Of a stretch of 64,000 nt of DNA, positions 38,801-44,658 are shown piece after piece. The notes below the pieces were generated by a model. That model ran no database searches and had not been told where the DNA came from. It saw only the letters and a program-made list of their open reading frames with translations. The stretch spans positions 118,796 through 182,795 of the forward strand of contig JAYFQX010000003.1 of assembly GCA_034926635.1 (NCBI GenBank), given 5' to 3'. Both the position numbers and the translations under genes were made by a program. Position 1 is the stretch's first letter. Every line of letters begins with the position of its first letter. This DNA is from Christensenella sp034926635. GTDB lineage: Bacteria > Bacillota > Clostridia > Christensenellales > Christensenellaceae.

Positions 38801-40142
38801 CAAAAAGAACCTGCTCTTCTTCCTCGTGACTTAAAAGCGCGAGCTGCCAGATCGGCTTTTTGGGGTTTGCCATTGCGTCCGATATAATCTTGATCAAATA
38901 ATAATGCAGCTTCCGTATTTCCCCAGCGGAAAATGTCTGCGTATGATAGTCGTAGTCAACGGAAAAACGGAAAATAGATTCCAGGCTGCTGACATGGATC
39001 ACAAGACTTTCCGCCTGGTATCCGTTATAATGCCAACGCCCCGAAAACGAGACCGATGCGTCTTTATTTTTAAACAACTGCCCGTTTTGGTAAGAAAGCA
39101 CTACATGAAACAGTTCCCGTAAATCAGGATGGTGGCTTTTTGCTATTTGCCCGATCTCTGAAAAAGGTATTTTTTGATGACGGAGCAAATCAAACCAGCT
39201 TTCTTTCATATGCTGGTTAAATTCTTCAAAATTCCAATTTTCGTCCAGCCCACAGATAAAAGGAATCGTGCTGACAAACATTCCCGTCATCTGTTTTTCC
39301 TTAAAATCAGAACGATTGTGGATCGGCACACCCATGCTGACCGTTCCCGCACCGCCTATCCTGCGGAGGTATACCGCAAGCGCCATATAAAAAACGGCAA
39401 AAGGCGCAACTTGGTTTTCCGTACAAAACCGCTGGATCGCATGGTTTAAAACCTCTGATAACAAAAAAGTTTTACGTCTGCCAATCGGGCTTGTTTCCGC
39501 GCTCTTTATTTTTTTAACGGCGGCAGGTTCTATCTGCGCAGCCATTACCTCGTCCCAATATGCCTTGTCCTTTTCGTGCGTCCTTGACTGTAGGTATTGA
39601 TTCTCCGTAGCAACGTGCAGCCTATAATCCGGCACTTCTTCCATCGTAAGCGGTTTTCCCGCCAACACATCGAGATACGCCTGCGAAAGCCGATTCCCAA
39701 GAAGCACCTGCGACCATCCATCCGAAATCATATGGTGCGTTTTTACCAGAACTCCACCTTCGTTTTCGCCTACCCGAAAAACCAAAAAGCGGTATAACGG
39801 ACCACCCATAAGAGGAATCGGCTCTTTGGCTGCGGCTTCCTCCCAATGCGATACACTTTCTATACCGGCCTGCGAAAAATCGAAAACGGGAAATTGCTCC
39901 GTTTGGAACGGTTCATAATACTGAACGGGATTTTCTCCGTCTAAAACAATCCGCGTACGCAAAGATGCGTCCGCCTTGACCACCGCATTGAGGCAAGCCT
40001 GCAGCGCCGCAACGTCAAAACGCCCTTTAATACGCATTGTTGAGCTGATATTATTAATGGATGTTCCCTGATAGGATTGCTCAATATTCCAAATATTCTG
40101 CTGACTCAGGGATAGAGCAAATGTTTCGCATTTTTCCATCAT
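32808..40142 (-). CDS. Dimodular nonribosomal peptide synthetase C-A-T-C-A-T-R
   Basis: Numbering here follows the longest frame (GTG at 40184, 2458 aa); I prefer ATG 40142. Order: C1 (20-450, HHMISDG at 150-156); A1 (470-950, YTSGSTGEPKG 616-626, NQYGPSETT 752-760, YRTGD 837-841, catalytic Lys944); T1 (965-1030, Ser996 in LCGGDSLS); C2 (1050-1460, HHIISDG 1176-1182); A2 (1485-1975, FTSGSTGQPKG 1637-1647, NLYGPSEAA, Lys1970); T2 (1995-2060, Ser2027 in FDQGGTSLA); R (2100-2458, GATGFLG 2110-2116, Tyr2268/Lys2272 in YVKTK). All active sites are intact. By-eye specificity codes are D-V-L-A-I-G-Q-V-G (A1) and D-T-I-F-V-A-L-V-Y (A2); I cannot assign amino acids. No epimerase. An initial C domain plus acyl ligase and ACP suggests N-acylation; the R domain releases an aldehyde or alcohol. 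Confidence 0.95.
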   Translation of the reverse strand: MMEKCETFALSLSQQNIWNIEQSYQGTSINNISSTMRIKGRFDVAALQACLNAVVKADASLRTRIVLDGENPVQYYEPFQTEQFPVFDFSQAGIESVSHWEEAAAKEPIPLMGGPLYRFLVFRVGENEGGVLVKTHHMISDGWSQVLLGNRLSQAYLDVLAGKPLTMEEVPDYRLHVATENQYLQSRTHEKDKAYWDEVMAAQIEPAAVKKIKSAETSPIGRRKTFLLSEVLNHAIQRFCTENQVAPFAVFYMALAVYLRRIGGAGTVSMGVPIHNRSDFKEKQMTGMFVSTIPFICGLDENWNFEEFNQHMKESWFDLLRHQKIPFSEIGQIAKSHHPDLRELFHVVLSYQNGQLFKNKDASVSFSGRWHYNGYQAESLVIHVSSLESIFRFSVDYDYHTQTFSAGEIRKLHYYLIKIISDAMANPKKPIWQLALLSHEEEEQVLFGFNHTDRFFKHRDIAEVLEKTVRGNPSRVALISGGTRLRYDQLWNTSKCYAKAIRKVCPEGSLVAISLRKGIPMLQAMLGAVFAGCAWVILPDSLPEERKRTVLSKSGAQVLVTTGQAEWADGIPILRPEAIIYEDNCGFAPYQAQEDDLAYVVYTSGSTGEPKGVEIQQGNLLNFAAAMEPYYGRGGVLSLSNTGFDVFVLESIVSLLNGCTVVLAEEDVQEDPDAIASLIRDYGIGFFAITPSRLRTYLNHERFACALSRVESIICGGEHISGELVELLAQHSKAKLYNQYGPSETTVGVSMKQINDAAHITAGKPMDNCRMYVLDAKMQPLPIGVYGDLYIGGKCVGRGYRGQTELTEQSFVESPFEQGERIYRTGDIACWTPDGEIMIGGREDDQVKLRGLRIELQEIAQCLMRHPKVGQAAVKLIENGSSRFLAAYYTANASLPSVELLKFMAMYLPGYMLPARLIYMEQMPVSANGKINVAALPKPEVQCSGTPAQNRRQEILLGIYREMLPGNEIDIDSDYFLCGGDSLSAVETVCRICENTGVEIKVADLYMLRTVRNLDEGMPGSGVAPATQQGSISAAPLLPSYPLSPVQQNLLVQALWNKEGVAYNMPGAFVLGNDIDIPKLSEALRGLVREEELLRTSFVLDEKGARQIVRQQVDFDVPVLQADCFEDAAHVFVRPFDVENAPLFRAALWHDSENWVLLIDTHHIISDGLSSRILMKRLDALYCGNKTPENRLFYKDYAYWLANREDNGEQLSYWKEKFSRGVSPLSLPTDYSRKKTFDYTGAKQECSLGKNLSEQCRAYCAKQGLSIYMLLAGTYAILLSKLAVTDDVTFGTPVSGRARSELWEMFGAFINTLPLRLSPKKDAGIEEYFADVKSSVLGMLDSQEVSVEKIISIAGAARSTGQNALYNALFSYRPITEEEFCLNGEQLLYRPIGTGTAKFDLSLEAVEKDGGISMVWEYANALFEENTIALYARCFAQALTEITGGKCKTLSEIGAISGEDRIRLLETPKYMRTPYVDLCLDKIIDQIAEIMPESPAVYTNARMLTYRSLVRHAEDYAAQLKAAGAQKGDFIGLSCRRDEETLAAILGILKAGCAYIPMLPSLPESRMRYMLEISKAVFVFCDSSTAAKIPQGLPCPTVIMSLENREWTPLAGRSSEDDIHIIFTSGSTGQPKGSVLQHRAIANLLADVRTKYEGTGGNAMCVSSMMFDTFLIESLLPLALGKAVVMADEEEMMLPWKLAKLILERDVRSTFMTPSRWQMCLSNEEFCKAMDHFELVMAGGEVVSDQLTELFRETSNATIYNLYGPSEAAVYVTSADITSRKKSVIGKANPNCRLYVLDENQKPVLPTAVGELYIAGECLARGYIGRPDLTAEAFVPDPFFSGQKMYRSGDLVRLLPDLHIDYVGRHDMQVKLNGQRIELSEITGEILRFEQVKEAAVIAVKKEDGSAELRAFLVAEPEKEIDVSSLKIHLEQHLPKYMIPSTMIRLSELPQTPTGKTDLRALEKYGVSRKPKTEPAKDEPQTIVGRITAIWENALERTGLDPETSFFDQGGTSLAALHVLGQYFKNGWKMPLSDFYDHPTIAEHAKMLGDSPQDSGGMKAAASGNAETRILPETVKLPEMISNTETPHKEKVLITGATGFLGAHLVKELVDKGHCCVCIVRGGSQSRLDATLGYYFGSAWVSDHTESIRAVAGDISKPGLGMEEEQREALARGVGQIVHTAADVRHHAPEEEAMCINCEGTRQITALAMQAGARLLYVSTLSVGAEYLEADPQRKVIFTEKDFDIGQNWKDNVYVKTKFLAERAVREAMAQGLHAKIFRVGRLVGRQSDGVFQQKPEANAFYGIIRGLCGIGIVPEEYAAMPVDLTPVDLCARAILLLAEAEGNVFHVSNPNTVALQKMMEDLGYPLREVQATVFERALLEKITSGHPERFYPVIEVWNRFEKSRQVIEPGLSYTVAILQSKGFIWPGANAGVLLREFAGEEEI

Positions 40143-40224
40143 GTTGCCAGTAAACCCTAACTTCCCATATCTTTCACGAACCACAAAATAGACGTTATAT
40201 CAAAATGAAGGCTATATAAAGTTA

Positions 40225-40253
40225 ATTATACTATTATTTGCTTCGCATTACAA
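40225..40253 (-). promoter_or_regulatory. Promoter of the NRPS operon
   Basis: Minus strand: TTGTAA (40253-40248), 17 bases, consensus TATAAT (40230-40225). Transcription would begin near 40218, about 75 bases before the NRPS ATG. No strong ribosome site precedes that ATG, so initiation may be weak. Confidence 0.7.
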
Positions 40254-40313
40254 ATATTGCTTCTGAATATTTCCTTAATACAAGACTTTTATATAACAAT
40301 AGCAAAAACGCAT

Positions 40314-40340
40314 AAAAAAACGCAATAGTATGCGTTTTTT
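40314..40340 (-). terminator. Terminator of the XRE-cupin regulator gene, bidirectional
   Basis: AAAAAAACGCA and TGCGTTTTTT pair across a six-base loop, giving T runs on both strands, 30 bases past the regulator stop and 60 bases before the NRPS -35 box. It insulates the NRPS promoter from the regulator transcript. Confidence 0.8.
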
Positions 40341-40369
40341 CAGTTTAGAATTTCTCTTTATTTCTACAC

Positions 40370-40921
40370 TTAAAACGACGGGGGCGAAATCGCAAAAATA
40401 ATTTCCGTATCGTCATCCCCCGGATTATAAATTCTGTGGTTTGTATATGGTTGGATCCTGATACTATCGCCCTGATTTAAAACAAGCGTCTGCGCATCCA
40501 TAATAACGTGCGCAACACCCTTGGTGACAACTGCAACTTCTTCCCCCACATGGTAAAGCGCTTTTTCAAACATATAGCCGCCGGCGTGCAGTGTCAATAG
40601 AGCAAACTCAATATTACCTTGCACAGTGGGCGTTAACAGTTCGTAAAACGAATTATCATTGGTGCCATTTGAAATCCTGATGCGCTCGTCTTTATGAACA
40701 ACCATATCACCATCCGTTTGCTCAGCAAAAAAATAAAACATTGGAACGCCAAGCGCCGCAGAGATTGATTCCACCGTGTTAAGCGATGGGTTTGCAAGGT
40801 TCCTCTCAATTTGGCTCAGCATAGAAACGCTGACCTCTGCCTTTTTTGCCAACTCCGCCAGAGTAATTTTTTTCCCTTTTCTGCATTGCGAAATCTTTTT
40901 CCCGATATCTACCTGAGTCAT
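40370..40921 (-). CDS. XRE-family regulator with C-terminal cupin domain
   Basis: A 183-aa transcription factor. Residues 5-60 are a helix-turn-helix (TLAELAKKAEVSVSMLSQIERNLANPSLNTVESISAALG), residues 110-180 a cupin sensor (EFALLTLHAGGYM; HVGEEVAVVTKGVAHVIMD). Proteins of this design (PuuR/SutR-like) commonly control amino acid or amine catabolism. It diverges from alr, and its own -35 box lies inside an ACTTGCAAGT palindrome, so autoregulation is likely. It may be the local regulator of the ald-to-liv island. Confidence 0.9.
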   Translation of the reverse strand: MTQVDIGKKISQCRKGKKITLAELAKKAEVSVSMLSQIERNLANPSLNTVESISAALGVPMFYFFAEQTDGDMVVHKDERIRISNGTNDNSFYELLTPTVQGNIEFALLTLHAGGYMFEKALYHVGEEVAVVTKGVAHVIMDAQTLVLNQGDSIRIQPYTNHRIYNPGDDDTEIIFAISPPSF

Positions 40922-40985
40922 AATCTACCTCATTTTCTAACAATATAATGGATATTTTTTATTATCGTCTGTCTCCGATACTTTG

Positions 40986-41015
40986 ATTATACTATGACGA
41001 GTCAAACTTGCAAGT
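40986..41015 (-). promoter_or_regulatory. Promoter of the XRE-cupin gene with overlapping palindrome
   Basis: Minus strand TTGCAA (-35, 41013-41008), 16 bases, TATAAT (-10, 40991-40986). The -35 hexamer is the centre of the perfect palindrome ACTTGCAAGT (41006-41015). A protein bound there would cover the -35 box. Confidence 0.65.
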
Positions 41016-41090
41016 TATTCACCCAAAATGCTTATTTACCATTCCTTCACACTTATTTCCAAATAATTCTCTTGATCTAGTATATTTTTT

Positions 41091-41121
41091 ACTTGCAAGT
41101 ATCATTTTTACATTTTATAAT
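41091..41121 (+). promoter_or_regulatory. Upstream alr promoter with a second copy of the palindrome
   Basis: Plus strand TTGCAA (-35, 41093-41098), 17 bases, TATAAT (-10, 41116-41121). The -35 again is the core of ACTTGCAAGT (41091-41100), identical to the site in the divergent promoter and centred 85 bp from it, about eight helical turns. Confidence 0.65.
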
Positions 41122-41216
41122 AATATTGTAATAAATTCAATATTATTTAAATATATATGTGCATCCCGACCAATGCTTTGCAAAAAAATTAGTTTAAGCA
41201 ACTAAAGAAAACCGGA

Positions 41217-41245
41217 TTGCGCTTATACATTTTTCGGCGTATACT
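41217..41245 (+). promoter_or_regulatory. Second, proximal alr promoter
   Basis: TTGCGC, 17 bases, TATACT on the plus strand, ending 24 bases before the alr ATG. It would let alr be transcribed independently of the palindrome-bearing promoter. Confidence 0.45.
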
Positions 41246-41269
41246 TTTTGGTTGGAAGAGGTGTTAACA

Positions 41270-42409
41270 ATGATTCATACAGACCCTAAAATGCGAACAT
41301 GGGCAGAAATAGATTTAAAGGCACTGCGCCACAATTTTGATATTGCCCGCAGTACCGGCAAAAAAGTAATGTGCGTCATAAAAGCTGATGGCTATGGGCA
41401 TGGAGCAGTCGAGCTTGGAAAACATTTAGAACAATATGGCGCATACGCGTTTGCCGTTGCTTGCCTTGATGAGGCGCTCACTCTGCGAGATGCAGGCATC
41501 AAGCTTCCTATCTTGATTTTAGGGTATACGCCGGCAGAGTATGCTGGAATACTCGCAGAAAACAGAATTACTGCTACCATCGTAGATGAAAACGCTGCAT
41601 TACAAATGGAGCAGGAAGCTGCCCGACAGGATGTAAGCGTCCAAGTTCATATCAAAATAGATACCGGCATGTCACGCCTTGGATTCCTTGCGCAGACGCC
41701 AGAACAAATTATAAAGTCTGCCGACGCAATCACGCGTTGCGCCGCTTATCCCCACCTAAAAATTGAAGGGATGTTTACCCATTTTGCGGTTGCAGACACT
41801 CCCACGGAAGACGCATATACCAGCCTCCAGCTTGCTAATTACAATGCCATGAAGGAGGCTCTTGCGCAACGCGGCATTTCAATACCGCTTTGCCATGCCG
41901 CTAACAGCGCGGCAATCATGGAGCATCCCGATGCACATTTTGATATGGTACGTGAGGGGATCATCCTTTATGGGCTCTATCCCGATAGCGTCCCCCGCGA
42001 AAAAGGTCCTTTGCATCCTGTCATGACACTCAAAACAAGGGTGGCTCAGGTCAAAGAATATCCCGAAGACGTTACCATAAGCTACGGACGAACCTTTTGT
42101 ACAAAACAACCCACAAAAATTGCAGTCTTGACAGTTGGCTATGCAGACGGCTTCCCGCGTCGTCAATCTAATCAGGCCATTGTAACGATAAATGGAAAAG
42201 AATACCGGCAGATTGGGCGCATTTGCATGGACATGTGCATGGTGGACGTGACCGGCTCCGATGTTAAGCGGGGCGATGAAGTCATCTTGTTCGGTACAGG
42301 CGGTTGCTCTCTTGAGCAAGTTTCTGAAAACGTAGGGACAATCAATTATGAACTTTGCTGTCTCGTTACGCCGCGTGTTCCGCGCGTCTATCAAAACACA
42401 GTGAAATAA
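41270..42409 (+). CDS. alr: Alanine racemase
   Basis: PLP enzyme interconverting L- and D-alanine; needed for peptidoglycan but here also placed to use the D-alanine made by OrtAB. The 379-aa chain begins with the barrel segment TWAEIDLKALRHNF, PLP lysine Lys38 in CVIKADGYGHGA, and the C-terminal domain has TVGYADGFPRRQS and GRICMDMCMVDV. ATG 41270 follows GAGGTG by six bases; an earlier in-frame start at 41252 has none. It is the only long intact plus-strand gene in the window and converges on ald. Confidence 0.94.
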   Translation: MIHTDPKMRTWAEIDLKALRHNFDIARSTGKKVMCVIKADGYGHGAVELGKHLEQYGAYAFAVACLDEALTLRDAGIKLPILILGYTPAEYAGILAENRITATIVDENAALQMEQEAARQDVSVQVHIKIDTGMSRLGFLAQTPEQIIKSADAITRCAAYPHLKIEGMFTHFAVADTPTEDAYTSLQLANYNAMKEALAQRGISIPLCHAANSAAIMEHPDAHFDMVREGIILYGLYPDSVPREKGPLHPVMTLKTRVAQVKEYPEDVTISYGRTFCTKQPTKIAVLTVGYADGFPRRQSNQAIVTINGKEYRQIGRICMDMCMVDVTGSDVKRGDEVILFGTGGCSLEQVSENVGTINYELCCLVTPRVPRVYQNTVK

Positions 42410-42423
42410 TTGCTGTATTTTCG

Positions 42424-42461
42424 AAGCAGCGGACGCTTTTTTTGCACAAGCTGCTTTTTTT
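42424..42461 (+). terminator. alr terminator
   Basis: AAGCAGC and GCTGCTT pair around a 19-base loop and are followed directly by a T7 run on the plus strand, 15 bases after the alr stop. Confidence 0.7.
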
Positions 42462-42467
42462 GCCCAG

Positions 42468-42506
42468 ATACAGCCGCAGCCGCCATATAGGCGGCTGCGG
42501 CTGTAT
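42468..42506. other. Very stable 17-bp hairpin between convergent alr and ald
   Basis: ATACAGCCGCAGCCGCC and its exact complement flank a 5-base ATATA loop. It lies 18 bases past the ald stop (42524). The plus side has a T7 run before it rather than after. It probably blocks 3' exonucleases or stops opposing polymerases. Confidence 0.75.
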
Positions 42507-42523
42507 TAGGCTATTTCAGGATA

Positions 42524-43639
42524 TTAGCGGAGTACTTCTTTCATCGGCATGCACGATAAACCAAACGCTTCAGCAACACCTGGGAACGTAACCTTGCCTT
42601 CATAACAATTCAGTCCCCTTGCCAGCCCTGCGTCTTCCGACAATGCCTCTTCCAATCCCATATTCGCAATCTTAAGACCATATCCCAGCGTTGAATTCAC
42701 CAATGCCAGCGTAGAGGTCCTTGGCACTGCGCCAGGAATATTCGCCACACAATAGTGTACAATGCCGTCTACAATATAGATCGGATCTTGGTGCGTTGTA
42801 GCGCGCGTTGTCTCAATGCATCCGCCCTGATCAACCGCTACGTCCACAATGACCGCGCCTTTTTTCATCAGCTTTAAATCTTCTTTTTTTACCAGTTTCG
42901 GTGTAGAACGCCCGGGCAGAAGAACAGCGCCAACTACAACGTCTGCCTCCTTCAAACATTCTTCTATATTCCCGCGCGAACTGAACAACGTTGTAATTCT
43001 TCCACCGAAAACATCATCTAAATAAGTAAGTCGGCTCAAATTCATATCCAGTACCGTTACATTGGCATCCAACCCAACCGCCATTTTTGCTGCGTTAGTT
43101 CCTACAATTCCTCCACCAATGATGACGACATTTGCCTTGCCAACTCCCGGAACACCGCCCATCAGCAATCCTCTTCCTCCAAACGGCTTTTCAAGATATT
43201 TTGCGCCTTCCTGGATACTGATGCGCCCAGCAATTGCGCTCATTGGCGTCAGACACGGAAGTCCCCCATCCCGTCCTACGATTGTCTCATACGCAACCGC
43301 CTTGGTACCGCTTGCAAGCAGCGCATCAGTCAATGGTTTATCCGCCGCAAGATGCAGATAGGTATATAGGATAAGTCCCTCTCGTAAATATTTGTATTCA
43401 GGCGCAATCGGTTCTTTGACTTTGATAATCATTTCCGATTTTCCCCATACGTCTGCAGCAGACGAAATAATTTGTGCCCCGGCAGCAGTATACTCGCTAT
43501 CCTCAAAGCCTGCGCCTTCCCCCGCGCCTTGTTCCAGCAGCACGTTATGTCCCGCTGTTACAAACGCTTTTACGCATGCCGGCGTCAAACCGACACGGTA
43601 CTCATGATTCTTGATTTCCTTTACAACTCCAACGATCAT
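42524..43639 (-). CDS. ald: Alanine dehydrogenase
   Basis: Oxidatively deaminates L-alanine to pyruvate and ammonia with NAD. The 371-aa protein has the family start VKEIKNHEYRVGLTP, catalytic-region motifs (KVKEPIAPEY, YLHLAAD) and the Rossmann segment VIIGGGIVGTNAAKMAVGLDA (about 167-190). It lies downstream of the flavodoxin-like gene on the same strand as the ort operon. With Alr it forms a route from D-alanine to pyruvate. Confidence 0.95.
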   Translation of the reverse strand: MIVGVVKEIKNHEYRVGLTPACVKAFVTAGHNVLLEQGAGEGAGFEDSEYTAAGAQIISSAADVWGKSEMIIKVKEPIAPEYKYLREGLILYTYLHLAADKPLTDALLASGTKAVAYETIVGRDGGLPCLTPMSAIAGRISIQEGAKYLEKPFGGRGLLMGGVPGVGKANVVIIGGGIVGTNAAKMAVGLDANVTVLDMNLSRLTYLDDVFGGRITTLFSSRGNIEECLKEADVVVGAVLLPGRSTPKLVKKEDLKLMKKGAVIVDVAVDQGGCIETTRATTHQDPIYIVDGIVHYCVANIPGAVPRTSTLALVNSTLGYGLKIANMGLEEALSEDAGLARGLNCYEGKVTFPGVAEAFGLSCMPMKEVLR

Positions 43640-43670
43640 TCTTTTCTCCTTCTTCCTTATTCATTTAAAA

Positions 43671-44219
43671 TCAATCGACGCATTTTGCACCGATTTGTTT
43701 CGCTTCTTCCACTAGACTGTCAAACTTCCATACATCTCCCGGGGCATCTGTCCCACCTGCATGCAACTGTGCAAATAGTTTCCCACCTTCATACGCTACA
43801 GATTCTTCCATCATACCTACCAGCCATTGCGCCACCTCAGGCGCAGGATCTCCGGAAGCGTATGCAAGTACAATCTTTTTATCCGAGAAATCAAGCGGAT
43901 AACCATACCATCGGTCAACAAAATCCTTAAACGCGCCGCTCGGTCCCCACCAAAAAATTGGGGTTCCAAAAACCAATACATCTGCCATAATCATCTTTTC
44001 CGCAAGTTCTGCCATATCGTCTTTGATCGCACAAGTCTTAGGTTCGGCATGGTGACAATATAGGCATTCCCTGCAATGACCAATGTTTAAATCATATAAA
44101 TAAATTTTTTCTGTTTCCGCGCCGCCAGCAGCCGCGCCTTCCAAAACTGCGTCCACCAACCCATCGGTATTTCCGCCTTTTCTAGGGCTCCCGACAACCG
44201 CCAATATTTTCTTGCTCAT
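43671..44219 (-). CDS. Flavodoxin-fold NAD(P)H-dependent FMN reductase-like protein
   Basis: A 182-aa protein of the iron-sulfur-flavoprotein/FMN-reductase group. The FMN phosphate loop is GSPRKGGNTDGL; the flavin-binding GTPIFWWGPSGAFKDFVDR follows. Four cysteines (CRECLYCHHAEPKTC) lie near residue 50, the position of the cluster ligands in the iron-sulfur flavoprotein family, but the spacing is only similar. Probably an electron carrier or reductase for the catabolic island; exact role unknown. Confidence 0.75.
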   Translation of the reverse strand: MSKKILAVVGSPRKGGNTDGLVDAVLEGAAAGGAETEKIYLYDLNIGHCRECLYCHHAEPKTCAIKDDMAELAEKMIMADVLVFGTPIFWWGPSGAFKDFVDRWYGYPLDFSDKKIVLAYASGDPAPEVAQWLVGMMEESVAYEGGKLFAQLHAGGTDAPGDVWKFDSLVEEAKQIGAKCVD

Positions 44220-44250
44220 TTGATAAAACCTCCTTTGCTGTCCCGCCGCT

Positions 44251-44658
44251 TTATTTCAGCTGGCTTAAGATCTCTCCCATATCCCAATAAATTCGTTCTT
44301 TACAGATCAAATCTCCGCGCAGGTCATACACAGAACACGCGTTTGCATTAATCTTTTTTCCCGTAGGCGCAATTCCCGCAAACACGCCGTCATGCGTACC
44401 GGTTAAAATATACTCAATAGCCATTGCCTGTCTATCTTCCGAAAGCAGCATACGCTGAATGTCCACTTTTAAGTCAGAAAATCCATCAAAAAAACCTGCC
44501 ATAGATTCCCGAAACGCTGCCATCCCCACGGCCGGATTCGATGGGTCGGATACGTCTTCAAATACTACATCTTCTGTATAGCAAGCGCATACGCCGTCAA
44601 GATCGCCATGATTCAGACATTCTACTTCCGTTAAAACAATCTCTTTGATTTGTTTCAT
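44251..44658 (-). CDS. SnoaL/NTF2-like small protein
   Basis: A 135-aa alpha+beta-barrel (NTF2-like) protein of the SnoaL ester-cyclase type: NHGDLDGVCACYTEDVVFEDV, VGMAAFRESMAGFFDGFSDL and GKKINANACSVYDLRGDLI match the family pattern. Members bind or isomerise small hydrophobic compounds. It overlaps ortB by four bases, so it belongs to the catabolic operon, perhaps acting on the precursor of 2-amino-4-oxopentanoate. No catalytic residue can be assigned. Confidence 0.75.
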   Translation of the reverse strand: MKQIKEIVLTEVECLNHGDLDGVCACYTEDVVFEDVSDPSNPAVGMAAFRESMAGFFDGFSDLKVDIQRMLLSEDRQAMAIEYILTGTHDGVFAGIAPTGKKINANACSVYDLRGDLICKERIYWDMGEILSQLK

